From positions 1 through 64,000 of the forward strand of contig NZ_JAOEGU010000018.1 in the NCBI RefSeq assembly GCF_025583945.1: 64,000 nucleotides of DNA, in the 5' to 3' direction. Every line of letters starts with the position of its first letter. Within the stretch, counting starts at the first letter, position 1. Made by a program: the position numbers and the translations under genes. Below the pieces are notes generated by a model. It worked only from the letters and a program-made list of their open reading frames with translations. It did not search any database and was not told the DNA's origin. This DNA comes from Methylobacter psychrophilus. GTDB lineage: Bacteria > Pseudomonadota > Gammaproteobacteria > Methylococcales > Methylomonadaceae. Positions 53,966 through 63,414 of the stretch are shown here, in pieces.

Positions 53966-54750
53966 TGGCTGAGTTCACCTTGCCTAAAAATTCGGTATTG
54001 ACCGAAGGCAAAAGTTTTAAAGCGCCGACGGGTACCAAAAATACCCGCCGTTTTGAAGTCTACCGCTGGGATCCCGATACTAACGAAAATCCGCGCATTG
54101 ATAGCTATGAGCTGGATATGGACACTTGCGGGCCGATGGTACTGGATGCCATTTTAAAAATTAAAAATGAAATCGACAGCACCTTAACGTTTAGACGTTC
54201 TTGCCGTGAAGGGGTCTGTGGTTCCTGCGCCATGACGGTTAATGGTAAAAATACCTTGGCGTGTATTAAAGCCATTGATTCTTATCCTGATACTATCAAG
54301 ATATTCCCGCTTCCGCACTTGTCGGTTGTTAAAGATTTAGTGCCGGATATGACGCATTTTTACGCGCAATACGCGTCTATCAAACCGTGGATAGAAACAC
54401 AAACCCCGGCGCCCGCTGATACTGAACGTCTACAAAGCAAAGAAGACCGCGAAAAGCTGGACGGGTTATATGAATGCGTTATGTGCGCCTGTTGCTCTAC
54501 TAGTTGCCCAAGTTACTGGTGGAACGGTGACCGCTATTTAGGCCCTGCGGTATTATTACAAGCTTATCGCTGGTTGGTGGATAGCCGTGATGAAAATACC
54601 GGTGAACGCCTTGATGAATTGGAAGACCCGTTTAAGCTATATCGTTGTCACACAATTATGAATTGTACTGATACCTGTCCCAAAGGCTTAAATCCCGCCA
54701 AAGCCATCGCTGAAACCAAAAAATTGTTAGTCCAGAGAAAGCTGGGGTAA
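53965..54750 (+). CDS. sdhB: succinate dehydrogenase iron-sulfur subunit
   Basis: This 261-residue protein has three clusters visible: CREGVCGSC (2Fe-2S), [16 protein letters not shown] and [17 protein letters not shown] (4Fe-4S and 3Fe-4S). It passes electrons from SdhA to the membrane quinone site. The N-terminal ~20 residues are slightly longer than in E. coli. The TAA overlaps the sdhE ATG. Confidence 0.96.
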   Translation: MAEFTLPKNSVLTEGKSFKAPTGTKNTRRFEVYRWDPDTNENPRIDSYELDMDTCGPMVLDAILKIKNEIDSTLTFRRSCREGVCGSCAMTVNGKNTLACIKAIDSYPDTIKIFPLPHLSVVKDLVPDMTHFYAQYASIKPWIETQTPAPADTERLQSKEDREKLDGLYECVMCACCSTSCPSYWWNGDRYLGPAVLLQAYRWLVDSRDENTGERLDELEDPFKLYRCHTIMNCTDTCPKGLNPAKAIAETKKLLVQRKLG

Positions 54751-54983
54751 TGCAGCAACTCGCCAAACTGCGTTGGCAATGTCGACGCGGCACCAAAGAG
54801 CTGGATTTTCTGTTGCTGCGTTATCTTGATTCAGGGTATATGTTGGCTGACGACGAAGAGAAAGCTCTGTTTGTTGAGTTGCTGGCGCTGGAAGATGATC
54901 ACTTAATTTCAACTTTGCTGGGTGATTTAGATGTGATGATAGCGGCTATGAAGATTTTGGTTGAGAAGATCAGGGCGCAATAA
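54750..54983 (+). CDS. sdhE: FAD assembly factor SdhE
   Basis: This 77-residue helical protein has the RRGTKELD motif (RGxxE) that contacts SdhA during covalent flavinylation. It overlaps sdhB by one base (TAATG), completing the operon. Confidence 0.93.
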   Translation: MQQLAKLRWQCRRGTKELDFLLLRYLDSGYMLADDEEKALFVELLALEDDHLISTLLGDLDVMIAAMKILVEKIRAQ

Positions 54984-55180
54984 GCAATATTACTTTGGTA
55001 GTGGGGTGGTTTGCGAGTTTATGAGATGATTGGGTTATAGTGGTTGAAATCTGGTGTTTTCCAGGATTTTTAACTGGTTCAGTTTATTGATTCACAAAGA
55101 CAAATACTCTTCTTTACACATAATCACAGCTTTCATCCACTACCTTCTCTCTGTATTTAGCTACGTTTTACACAGGTTAC

Positions 55181-55213
55181 GCAAGATAGGTACAAAGTCC
55201 GTTCCTATCTTGC
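55181..55213. other. intergenic stem-loop downstream of the sdh operon
   Basis: GCAAGATAGG (55181-55190) and CCTATCTTGC (55204-55213) form a perfect 10-bp stem that continues past one mismatch. There is no U-run after it. The rest of the 54984-55318 gap shows nothing else. Confidence 0.5.
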
Positions 55214-55318
55214 TGAAATAACTGTTAAGATAAACAATCGGATTTGCCCTTATTTATTCTCTACGGGCTTATCGAATTACACTATTTTTGAATGACTATT
55301 TTAACTAAAGAGGTAATC

Positions 55319-55597
55319 ATGTTACATATCACATCAAAAAAAAGCACATTGCTGTTATGCTTTTGCGCTATATCTGTACTGTTCACTCCATCAATTGCAT
55401 TATCTGCATCAGAAACCGGGTCTGTAGCAGCGAATCAGGCCGCTGATCAAAAGGCTGCACTGGCAAAAAAAGCGGCCGACAGACAGGCTAAAAAAGCAGC
55501 TAAGGTACAAGTACCTGCCGAGAAACAAAAGAAAAATGCCGAGGAACAAAATACTACTACGGCACCAATATCTACCGAGGAACAAAAGGAAAAATAA
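55319..55597 (+). CDS. small exported Lys/Ala-rich protein
   Basis: The ATG at 55319 has an AAGAGGT box and yields 92 residues with a signal peptide (cleavage near ALSA). The mature part is Ala/Lys/Gln/Glu-rich (AADQKAALAKKAADRQAKKA), probably a single charged helix or disordered. No family recognised. A terminator follows immediately. Confidence 0.7.
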   Translation: MLHITSKKSTLLLCFCAISVLFTPSIALSASETGSVAANQAADQKAALAKKAADRQAKKAAKVQVPAEKQKKNAEEQNTTTAPISTEEQKEK

Positions 55598-55604
55598 TCG
55601 GTAA

Positions 55605-55640
55605 GGTGGATTTGCCGTCAGGCAATCCACCATTGTTTTG
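55605..55640 (+). terminator. rho-independent terminator
   Basis: GGTGGATTTGCC and GGCAATCCACC pair with one bulged base around GTCA and run into ATTGTTTT, eight bases after the preceding stop. Confidence 0.75.
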
Positions 55641-55721
55641 AGAGTGGCTGGGGTTGCTGTCACGAAACTGTCCTACCAGTCACCAGGAGGCTTTCGAGAA
55701 TAGAAAATCTACTGCGGAAAT

Positions 55722-55793
55722 GCTATTTTGGTCCTGTTTTCTGCTCATTTTCGTTTAATAGAACAACTATTTTCCTCAAATGACCAAAATAGC
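55722..55793. repeat. 12-bp inverted repeat
   Basis: GCTATTTTGGTC (55722-55733) and GACCAAAATAGC (55782-55793) are perfect inverted copies separated by 48 bp, just upstream of a small open reading frame. Confidence 0.55.
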
Positions 55794-55857
55794 TGCCCCT
55801 CGCTAGATGCCGATATTAAAAAGCTTTTTTCGTATGATGATCTTAGGGTTAAAAATC

Positions 55858-56016
55858 ATGGAACAAAATTACCCTTGTTCTGTGTGTAATGTCAACGAAA
55901 GCAAATCGTGTTATATCTTAGCCGGTATCAGGAAGTTGGGTGGCATGAACAAGAAGTCAGCATTTATCAATACAATTATGCAAGAGATTAAAAGTCGTGC
56001 ACTTACTTCGGATTAA
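55858..56016 (+). CDS. small Cys-motif protein, hypothetical
   Basis: A 52-residue frame starts at MEQNYPCSVCNVNESKSCYI, with a TTAGGG stretch 10 bases upstream. An ATG 51 bases earlier is in frame but has no ribosome-binding site. Three clustered cysteines (CSVCN...SC) precede a basic helical tail. It may be a zinc-binding peptide. Existence as a gene is uncertain. Confidence 0.4.
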   Translation: MEQNYPCSVCNVNESKSCYILAGIRKLGGMNKKSAFINTIMQEIKSRALTSD

Positions 56017-56067
56017 AATGTTTCATGTCATTTTGTTCATTAATTGTATTGATCCTTTAGTTACAGA

Positions 56068-56135
56068 GCCATAAATCGTAATAATTGCAGAAGAAAACAC
56101 TGCCATAAATCGTAATAATTGCAGAAGAAAACACT
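56068..56135. repeat. 34-bp tandem duplication
   Basis: Two identical adjacent copies start with GCCATAAATCGTAATAATTG (56068-56101 and 56102-56135), about 280 bp upstream of the PEP-CTERM gene. Perfect identity implies a recent slippage event. Confidence 0.9.
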
Positions 56136-56417
56136 GCAACTGAACTTGATTTATTTCCGGGAAACCAATTCGACTCCTGTCTGGTGCCGATTGCCTATTG
56201 AATTGTTACATTTTGTTACAATTGATAGAGTGTTTTTGGTTATCGCCTAAGGTAAACTAACGTCTCTTTAATTAGTAATTCTGAGTATTAGTTTTCAGAA
56301 AATAAAGAGTTTAGTGAGCAATTGTTGCTACATTTATATTTGTGTTGCGGCAATGGCCCTTTAGGTGTGTTAATTAAGAACCTCTCTTAATTCATACCCG
56401 CATTCATGGGTAGTTGT

Positions 56418-57077
56418 ATGAAAAAATATATGGTTAAAACTTTAGTGGCAGGTCTTGCCGTTTGTGCCGTTAGTGTGGCTCAAGCCTCTCCAATTGTTGG
56501 TTTGTATAACACTGGCGCAGGTATCACGATTAACGGTACAACAGATACCAACTATGCCTTGACTAATTCGTCTGGTGCTGCAATTTACGGCAACTACGGA
56601 GAAGCGGCAGTTGGGTCAGGTTGGCCCATTAGCCCATGGCTTGCTGATAATAGTACTTCACATTGGTTAACGCCTACCAGCAATAGAGCACAAAGTTATG
56701 ACTCTTCCTCTGCTGGCACCTACAAATGGACGCTGCAATTTAATTTGACTGGTTATAATGCGACTACAGCCTCATTTGAAGGGAAGTTTTCAGCAGACAA
56801 CAATGCTGTTGCTTATCTGAATGGTAATAACATCGGATCGGCCGCAGGATTTTCAAGTTGGTACAACTTTTCAGCAGGCAGTAGCTTATTTAATGCTGGC
56901 GTTAACAATTTGGAGTTTGTCGTTACTAATCTTAAAGGATCAGGCAACCCAACCGGTTTACGTGTTGAGATGACAAATTCCAATGTATCAGCGGTGCCAC
57001 TACCTGGTGCTGTTTGGTTTTTTATGTCCGGTATGCTGGGATTGTTGGCGGTAAAGCGTAAATCGAAAAGTATTTAA
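56418..57077 (+). CDS. PEP-CTERM exported protein
   Basis: The ATG at 56418 (MKKYMVKTLVAGLAVCAVSV) is preferred over 56406 because it gives a clean signal peptide ending VAQA. The product is 219 residues. The mature part (SPIVGLYNTGAGITINGTTD, TYKWTLQFNLTGYN) looks like a jelly-roll domain of the type seen in short PEP-CTERM proteins. The tail is VPLPGAVWFFMSGMLGLLAV with a KRKSKS end. It is far from the main cluster and has no sigma-54 or aptamer match upstream. Confidence 0.8.
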   Translation: MKKYMVKTLVAGLAVCAVSVAQASPIVGLYNTGAGITINGTTDTNYALTNSSGAAIYGNYGEAAVGSGWPISPWLADNSTSHWLTPTSNRAQSYDSSSAGTYKWTLQFNLTGYNATTASFEGKFSADNNAVAYLNGNNIGSAAGFSSWYNFSAGSSLFNAGVNNLEFVVTNLKGSGNPTGLRVEMTNSNVSAVPLPGAVWFFMSGMLGLLAVKRKSKSI

Positions 57078-57256
57078 AGAGACCAATAAAAATTATTCCA
57101 TTAGGACGTATTGTAGGCGTTCTTTTAGCTTATGATAATGCCTGTGTACTGAACGTAAAACAATTTGATGCATAAGACATTAGCCTTATGGGGTTATTTA
57201 TTGTAAATCAGCTGTTTTACTGGTTAATCTTAATCACTAAATTCATGGGTTTTTAT

Positions 57257-57300
57257 ACCAATGAGCCGATGCCTATCGGCTCATTGGTCTTTTTAATTTT
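57257..57300 (+). terminator. rho-independent terminator
   Basis: ACCAATGAGCCGAT and ATCGGCTCATTGGT form a perfect 14-bp stem with a GCCT loop, then CTTTTTAATTTT. It lies 180 bp after the PEP-CTERM stop; a smaller CATAAG/CTTATG hairpin lies between. Confidence 0.9.
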
Positions 57301-57414
57301 CCATATTAACCAGTTAGAAAGCTTTTAAAAATCAGTGATTTGTTATCTAATACTTGGAAATTATTTACCTGAAAAATATAGGTAAATTATGGGCCATTAA
57401 AATTGAGGTTTACA

Positions 57415-57648
57415 TTGACTGAAGAAAAAAATGACACCATCAATAAGCTTGGCGAAGAAGACCTGGAATTTAAACGTTTTGCCAATAGAGGCAATAAACT
57501 TAAATGGACTTGGATCATTGGTGTGTTGGTGATAGTTGTCAGCCTGCTATATGGCGATACTGCCCAGTTGTTATTAGCGGCTTTTGCAGCAGTTTATATA
57601 GCGATTACAACCATTAATTATTTTAAGTGTGTTCGCAAGTTGGGTTAG
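57415..57648 (+). CDS. small membrane protein, unknown
   Basis: A TTG start at 57415 is favoured by a GAGG box 6 bases upstream; a TTG at 57403 is in frame. The ~77-residue product has an acidic N-terminus and two transmembrane segments (WIIGVLVIVVSLLYG and LLLAAFAAVYIAITTINYF). No family recognised. Confidence 0.55.
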   Translation: MTEEKNDTINKLGEEDLEFKRFANRGNKLKWTWIIGVLVIVVSLLYGDTAQLLLAAFAAVYIAITTINYFKCVRKLG

Positions 57649-57705
57649 GTAACAGCCGTAACCCAATACATGGATGCTATTAACTGTTATAAATAATAAC
57701 GGTAT

Positions 57706-58053
57706 TTATTGTTTATCCAGTTTGGCTTTGGCGGCATCTGTGGCACTCTTGATTTTTTCTACGACTGCCCGAAATTTGTTTTGATGTTCAGTCGCCATCT
57801 TGGCGATGACTGCATTGTCGGCATTGGCCTCATTAATGACACAACTATTATAGGCATTTGCTTTTTGTTGCCATTCATTAATCATTTTGATGCTTTGGTT
57901 ATAAGTCTCAACATTATCCTGTTTAATAACCGGAACCTCGGGTTCAGCACCACAAGCACTTGGCAACCAAGTCCCGTTATTGATAGTCCCCGCCGTACCG
58001 ACAGAGACAGTAGCGACAAAAAATATAGCAGTTATAAAAGCTTTTTTTAGCAT
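57706..58053 (-). CDS. small exported protein, unknown
   Basis: This 115-residue product has a signal peptide (MLKKAFITAIFFVATVSVGTAG). The mature part starts TINNGTWLPSACGAEPEVP and continues as a charged helix (ETYNQSIKMINEWQQKANAYNSC...) with two cysteines, ending in lysine-rich DAAKAKLDKQ. It resembles small periplasmic hypotheticals of methanotrophs; no function known. Confidence 0.7.
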   Translation of the reverse strand: MLKKAFITAIFFVATVSVGTAGTINNGTWLPSACGAEPEVPVIKQDNVETYNQSIKMINEWQQKANAYNSCVINEANADNAVIAKMATEHQNKFRAVVEKIKSATDAAKAKLDKQ

Positions 58054-58158
58054 GGTAAGACCTCTTAATCCATAAGGGTTTTTGAGTCGGTTATGGTGAT
58101 TTATTTTGCTTGGGCGATTAGCTTACACCCAGATGATAAGCCAGACATTTTTTGAGTT

Positions 58159-58200
58159 GTAATCACACCGGACGGGTTGCAACCCGTCCGGTGTGATTAC
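58159..58200. repeat. 42-bp perfect palindrome
   Basis: GTAATCACACCGGACGGGTT and AACCCGTCCGGTGTGATTAC are perfect inverted 20-base arms around a central GC, so the whole 42 bases are self-complementary. It starts 7 bp beyond the agmatine deiminase stop. There is no adjacent U-run, so it is a REP-like palindrome or an mRNA end structure. Confidence 0.95.
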
Positions 58201-58207
58201 TGTTTAC

Positions 58208-59236
58208 TTATACCGCAGGAACCAATACACCTTCAGGGAATTGCATGGTCATACAATGTAAGCTGCCGTATTGATGCACCAGTGGCCGGCAAGGTATCGG
58301 GATGATTTTATGCTCAGGAAAGCACTCAGCCAGTCGTGTTAAAGCAATGTCATCCATGGGGTCACCATAAACAGGCACCAGGACAGCATGATTGATGATT
58401 AAAAAATTGGCATAATTGGCCGGCAATTGTTGCCCATCTTCATCATAAATCGGTTTTGGTAGCGGTAATGAGACTAAATGGTAGGGGTCACCTGCCTGGT
58501 TTCTAAAGTCCTGTAATTGCATTTTCATGTACTTCAGGCTGGTATAGTGTTGGTCGTCAGGATCTTTACAACTAGTATAAGCAATGGTGTTGGCTGAGCA
58601 AAAACGCGCCAGGGTATCAATATGGGCATCGGTATCATCACCGGACAAGTTTTCCTGATCCAGCCATAATACCCGTTTGGCGCCCAAATTTTCCAACAAT
58701 TGCTGTTCTATTTCCCATTGTGTTAAGCCTTTATTTCTATTGGGATTTAACAAGCATTGTTTCGTCGTTAAAATAGTATCAATGCCGTCACTTTCAACAC
58801 TGCCGCCTTCCAGTATAAAATCAATATCCTTGTAAGCTTTACCTTTAAAGGGTTTGGCGTTTAACAGTTTGTGATTAAGGGCATTGTCGTTTTGGTGCTG
58901 ATATTTTTCGCCCCAACCATTAAAAAGAAAATTCAGATGGGTAATGGCACCCTCTTTTTCTACGCTAAGAAAAACGGTATCTCTAACCCAGATGTCATTA
59001 ACGGTGGCATGAATGAAGTCAATAGCCTTGTGATTACTGACTAACGTTTGAATATGTTGCTGATGGCTGTCATCCCTGCAGACGATTATAAGGGGTTGAT
59101 ATTCGGTAATCGTATCAGCAATGATACTGTACGATTGCTCTACAGACTCAAGTCGATTACTAAAGTCGCCCGTATTATGTGGCCAAGAGATTAAGACGGC
59201 GGATTGTTTTTCCCATTCGGCTGGAAATCGATTCAT
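58208..59236 (-). CDS. aguA: agmatine deiminase family protein
   Basis: This 342-residue guanidino-group hydrolase is of the PAD/AguA family: MNRFPAEWEKQSAVLISWPH, VNDIWVRDTVFL, FILEGGSVESDG, GDDTDAHIDTLARF and the catalytic Cys in GSLHCMTMQFP. It converts agmatine to N-carbamoylputrescine in polyamine synthesis, though the family includes other guanidino hydrolases. It is encoded 32 bp after recN on the same strand. Confidence 0.9.
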   Translation of the reverse strand: MNRFPAEWEKQSAVLISWPHNTGDFSNRLESVEQSYSIIADTITEYQPLIIVCRDDSHQQHIQTLVSNHKAIDFIHATVNDIWVRDTVFLSVEKEGAITHLNFLFNGWGEKYQHQNDNALNHKLLNAKPFKGKAYKDIDFILEGGSVESDGIDTILTTKQCLLNPNRNKGLTQWEIEQQLLENLGAKRVLWLDQENLSGDDTDAHIDTLARFCSANTIAYTSCKDPDDQHYTSLKYMKMQLQDFRNQAGDPYHLVSLPLPKPIYDEDGQQLPANYANFLIINHAVLVPVYGDPMDDIALTRLAECFPEHKIIPIPCRPLVHQYGSLHCMTMQFPEGVLVPAV

Positions 59237-59268
59237 TGGTTTTAGTTTCCTGATGTAGTACCTTCCAG

Positions 59269-60948
59269 CTATTTGCCGGAAGTAGATTGAAATAACATTT
59301 CTTCGGCATGCGCCAGGGTATTGGCTGTGATGGTAACGCCGCCCAACATTCTGGCAATTTCTTCAATGCGTTCTTCACCCTCCAACAATCTGACACTGGA
59401 AGAAGTGATATCGGTTTTATTATTTTTTTCAACGTAGAGATGGTGATGTGCCTGTGCGGCAACTTGCGGTAAATGCGTGACACACATGACTTGTCGATTA
59501 TGGCTCAAACTACGTAATTTTTGCCCGACAATTTCAGCAACGCCGCCTCCGATACCCGAATCCACTTCATCAAAGATGAGTGTGGGTGTGGTTTTATCAT
59601 TAGAGGTCGTCACTTGTATGGCTAAACTAATGCGCGATAATTCTCCTCCTGAAGCGACTTTAGCCAGTGGTTTTGGTGGCAGTCCCGGATTGGCACTGAT
59701 TAAAAATTCTATTTTATCTTTGCCGTTTAGTTTTGGGGTATCAGTATCCAAATCGGTAATATCAACTAAAAATTCGCCTTGCGGCATTCCCAGTTCTTTG
59801 ATCATGTCTGAAATTTGTTTTTGTAATTTTTGTCCGGTTTGACTGCGTTGTCCGGATAATTTTGCGGCTAGTTGTTGGTATTGGGCAAGTAATTGTGCAG
59901 TTTCGGCAGTTAATGTTTCGATGCGTTCACCACTATGGGTGAGTCCATCCAGTTCAGTTTCCAGTTTATCGACCAGTTCGGGTAGTTGATCGGGGGTAAC
60001 ATGATGTTTTCTGCTAAGATTCTGAATGACACCAATCCGGTTTTCAAGTGCTTCCATACGCTGGGGATCGGCTTCCTGAGATTCCAGAAAGCGCCGTAAC
60101 TGGATGGCGGCTTCTTCTGTTTGAATTTGGGCTTCTGATAATAGCGTGCATATTTCAGTTAACTCCGGGGCAAATTGGGCAATATGAGTCAATTCGCTGA
60201 CACTATGGCTAAGCATTTGATTAACGGATTGTTGGTCACTCTCATAAAGCAGGTCAACCTGGGCTTGGCCTGTAGCTAGTATTTGTCCCAAATTTGCCAG
60301 TTTGCTGTGTTCTTCTGAAACGGAAGAATAACTAAAACTGGCGATATCCAATTGTTGTAATTCTTCAATTTGGTAACGCAATAACTCTTCGCGTTCAGTT
60401 TGGTCTACGCTGGCTTTAATCAGACTTGCCAACTCTTTATGGGTAAGCAACCATTGTTTATAGCAGGTGTTGACTTGATCAAGAAGGTTTTGGTTTTTTG
60501 CATACACATCCAGTAAACGGCGTTGCTCATCACTATTAAGCAAGGTCAGGTGCGCATGTTGGCCATGAATTTCAACCAATTGTTCACTCAGTTCCTGCAA
60601 GAATTGCAACGTCACGGGACGGTTATTAATAGTAGCTTTTGAGCGGCCATCCTGATTAACAATACGCCGAATTAAACAGTGCTGCTCATCATCCAGTTCA
60701 TTTTCTTTTAGCCATTGTTGGGCGCCAGGTGCATCGCTTAAATCAAACTCAAGATTAACTTCAGCGCGTTTACATTCCGGACGCACGTAACCGGAATCGG
60801 CTCTGTCACCGAGCGCAAGGCCCAAAGCGGTTAACAAAATAGATTTTCCCGCTCCGGTTTCGCCGGTAAGCACCGACATGCCTTTTTCCAGATCAAGGTC
60901 GAGTGATTTGACTACGGCAAGGTCAATAATATTTATATTTAATAGCAT
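59269..60948 (-). CDS. recN: DNA repair protein RecN
   Basis: This 559-residue SMC-like ATPase has Walker A GETGAGKSILLTALGLALGD, a central coiled coil and the ABC signature region KVASGGELSRISLAIQ with Walker B TLIFDEVDSGIGG. It acts in double-strand break repair. It is encoded 5 bp after nadK, the common gammaproteobacterial order. Confidence 0.95.
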   Translation of the reverse strand: MLLNINIIDLAVVKSLDLDLEKGMSVLTGETGAGKSILLTALGLALGDRADSGYVRPECKRAEVNLEFDLSDAPGAQQWLKENELDDEQHCLIRRIVNQDGRSKATINNRPVTLQFLQELSEQLVEIHGQHAHLTLLNSDEQRRLLDVYAKNQNLLDQVNTCYKQWLLTHKELASLIKASVDQTEREELLRYQIEELQQLDIASFSYSSVSEEHSKLANLGQILATGQAQVDLLYESDQQSVNQMLSHSVSELTHIAQFAPELTEICTLLSEAQIQTEEAAIQLRRFLESQEADPQRMEALENRIGVIQNLSRKHHVTPDQLPELVDKLETELDGLTHSGERIETLTAETAQLLAQYQQLAAKLSGQRSQTGQKLQKQISDMIKELGMPQGEFLVDITDLDTDTPKLNGKDKIEFLISANPGLPPKPLAKVASGGELSRISLAIQVTTSNDKTTPTLIFDEVDSGIGGGVAEIVGQKLRSLSHNRQVMCVTHLPQVAAQAHHHLYVEKNNKTDITSSSVRLLEGEERIEEIARMLGGVTITANTLAHAEEMLFQSTSGK

Positions 60949-60953
60949 GGGTA

Positions 60954-61838
60954 TTAGCTGTGGTAGCCGCTGCTCCAGTTTAATTTGTTCCTGAGGATTT
61001 GGAAGAAATCATGGCCTTCAGGATGTAAGATTCTAATGGGTTTTGGGTCTTTTTTAATCAAGATTTTGTCACTGATTAATACATCCGGTATTTCAATGTG
61101 ATCACACGTCACCAGAGCATTGATTTGCTTGGTTTGGCAAAAGCTGATTTCGATTTCAGCGGAATCATGAATGACTATTGGCCGGTTTGATAAGGTATGG
61201 GGATTTAGTGGTACTAATACAAGGGCGTTTAATGAAGGATATAGAATGGGACCTCCCGCTGATAAAGAATAAGCTGTTGATCCGGTGGGTGTGGAAATAA
61301 CCAAACCGTCAGAGCGTTGTGAGTTTAAAAAGACGTTATCAATTTTAGTGACAATTTCAATCATGCTGGGGGTTACCCAGCGATGGATAGCCACTTCATT
61401 AACGGCAGTTTCTTCGTGAATAACCTCATTATCGCGGATGATTTTTGCCCGTAATAAATAACGTTTTTCTTCCGTATAATGGCCTTGAAGTATGTAGTGC
61501 AATTTAGCCGGGGCTTCATGGGGCGATATATCCACCAGAAACCCCAGCCTTCCCAGATTAATGCCAATCAACGGGACATCATATTTAACGATGGCACGGG
61601 CGGCAGCTAGAAAAGTTCCATCGCCACCTACGGCAATAACAACATCGCAATGTTGACCCAGGGCTTCCATTGAATACGCTTTAATAGTGTTGTTTTTAAT
61701 AAACTGTACACTATTTTCAGCAACACAGACCGTGTATTGATGTGCAATTAAATAATCGTAAAGCCCGGTTAACGTATCAGCAATGCCAGGGTCACTGGGT
61801 TTTCCTATGATGCCTATCGTCTTAAAAGGAGTCTGCAT
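60954..61838 (-). CDS. nadK: NAD kinase
   Basis: This 294-residue kinase has the GGDGTFL motif (VIAVGGDGTFLAAARAI), LGRLGFLVD, the RSDGLVISTPTGSTAYSLSAGGP block and VTCDH-like elements near the end. It phosphorylates NAD to NADP. First gene of the nadK-recN-aguA unit. Confidence 0.95.
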   Translation of the reverse strand: MQTPFKTIGIIGKPSDPGIADTLTGLYDYLIAHQYTVCVAENSVQFIKNNTIKAYSMEALGQHCDVVIAVGGDGTFLAAARAIVKYDVPLIGINLGRLGFLVDISPHEAPAKLHYILQGHYTEEKRYLLRAKIIRDNEVIHEETAVNEVAIHRWVTPSMIEIVTKIDNVFLNSQRSDGLVISTPTGSTAYSLSAGGPILYPSLNALVLVPLNPHTLSNRPIVIHDSAEIEISFCQTKQINALVTCDHIEIPDVLISDKILIKKDPKPIRILHPEGHDFFQILRNKLNWSSGYHS

Positions 61839-62090
61839 TGATAAATTACAACCGGTAAAAAGTTTGATTATACAAAAAAACAGCTGTCAGCCTAGATTTA
61901 TCGGTTTTTTTGTTCTAAAGACCGCTTGGCTTATGCTGTGGCAAGGGATAAATAATGCTTAACCCGCTTTAAGATTACGCTTTATTGCTGGTCTTGGGTT
62001 AAATTTTTAGTCATTCTAAAAACGACTAGATTTAGTTTTAGAGAATAACGCGAATAGCGTATAGTTAGAAGTTTTGTGTGGGTGTAGTTG

Positions 62091-63269
62091 ATGACTGAAA
62101 CCGATGTTATTATTATCGGGGCAGGCGCGTCGGGTCTGATGTGCGCTATTGAAGCAGGTAAGCGGGGACGACAAGTGCTGGTTCTGGATCATGCCAATAA
62201 AGCCGGAAAAAAAATCCTGATGTCCGGTGGCGGTCGTTGCAATTTCACCAATTATTCTATTGATCCTGATAATTTCATTTCAAATAATCCGCATTTTTGT
62301 AAGTCTGCACTCAGCCGCTATACACAGTGGGATTTTTTGGCATTAATCGCACGTTATCAAATTCCTTATCACGAAAGAGAACATGGGCAATTATTTTGCA
62401 ACGACAGCGCCAAAGATATTCTGACGATGTTGCTAAAAGAATGTGTCGATGTTGGCGTGGTCGTGCAACTCAATACCCCTATAGAGCGCATTGAGCAGCT
62501 CAACAACCGGTTTCATCTTAAAACTGGCAATGGAGCGTTTACTAGTCAATCTTTAGTAGTCGCTACCGGCGGGCTTTCCATTCCAAAAATGGGTGCAACG
62601 CCTTTTGGTTACAAAATAGCGCAGCAATTTGGCATTAATGTAATCCCTACTCGTGCAGGTTTGGTACCGTTAACCTTGCAACCGGAAGATAAAGAACAAT
62701 TTTCGCCTTTATCGGGTATTGCCGTACCTTGCAATATCAGCAATCAACGGCAGAGTTTTACTGAAAATGTATTATTTACCCATCGTGGCTTAAGCGGTCC
62801 GGCCGTGCTGCAGATTTCGTCCTATTGGCTGGCAGGAGAGAGTGTGGCGATTAACTTGTTGCCCCGGATTAATTTGGAAACAGAGCTTAAAGCAAAACGT
62901 CAGCAAAAATTAAAGAACACGTTAAAAACCATTTTGGATGCTTATTTACCCAAACGACTGATTAGTTGTTTGTTACCGGAGGAGTTATTAACTATTTCCT
63001 TACCTGATTTATCGGATCGTCAGATTCATCAGGTTGCCAATCAGTTGCATAACTGGGAGATTAAACCTAATGGTACTGAAGGTTATCGTACTGCAGAGGT
63101 TACCATTGGTGGTGTGGATTGTGATGCGCTTTCCTCTAAAACCATGGCCAGCAAACAAGTACCAGGGCTTTATTTTATCGGTGAAGTGGTTGATGTGACG
63201 GGTTGGCTGGGCGGCTACAATTTTCAGTGGGCTTGGTCATCTGCCTGGTGTGCCGGGCAATATGTATGA
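62091..63269 (+). CDS. BaiN/YhiN-like FAD-dependent flavoprotein
   Basis: This 392-residue flavoprotein (HI0933 family) has the FAD fold VIIIGAGASGLMCAIEAGKRG, GKKILMSGGGRCNFTN, LVVATGGLSIPKMGATPFGY and a C-terminal YFIGEVVDVTGWLGGYNFQW. The ATG at 62091 is used; a TTG one codon earlier is in frame. The physiological substrate of this family is not settled outside bile-acid-reducing gut bacteria. Confidence 0.92.
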   Translation: MTETDVIIIGAGASGLMCAIEAGKRGRQVLVLDHANKAGKKILMSGGGRCNFTNYSIDPDNFISNNPHFCKSALSRYTQWDFLALIARYQIPYHEREHGQLFCNDSAKDILTMLLKECVDVGVVVQLNTPIERIEQLNNRFHLKTGNGAFTSQSLVVATGGLSIPKMGATPFGYKIAQQFGINVIPTRAGLVPLTLQPEDKEQFSPLSGIAVPCNISNQRQSFTENVLFTHRGLSGPAVLQISSYWLAGESVAINLLPRINLETELKAKRQQKLKNTLKTILDAYLPKRLISCLLPEELLTISLPDLSDRQIHQVANQLHNWEIKPNGTEGYRTAEVTIGGVDCDALSSKTMASKQVPGLYFIGEVVDVTGWLGGYNFQWAWSSAWCAGQYV

Positions 63270-63414
63270 AACAAGTGTTAAACTAAGCCATAACGACTAT
63301 AAAACTTATTCTGAATTTACTCAGAGATATTCTTGGTAAACCGGTAGAATTGTTAAAAATACTATCTAAAGTTCTTCTGATGTTAACTATTGAGCTAAAT
63401 CCAACACTAAAGGT

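Noticed and set aside
57709-58050. 113-residue plus-strand frame opposite the small exported protein
   Set aside because: Exact antisense shadow of 57706-58053, which has the signal peptide and natural codon pattern.
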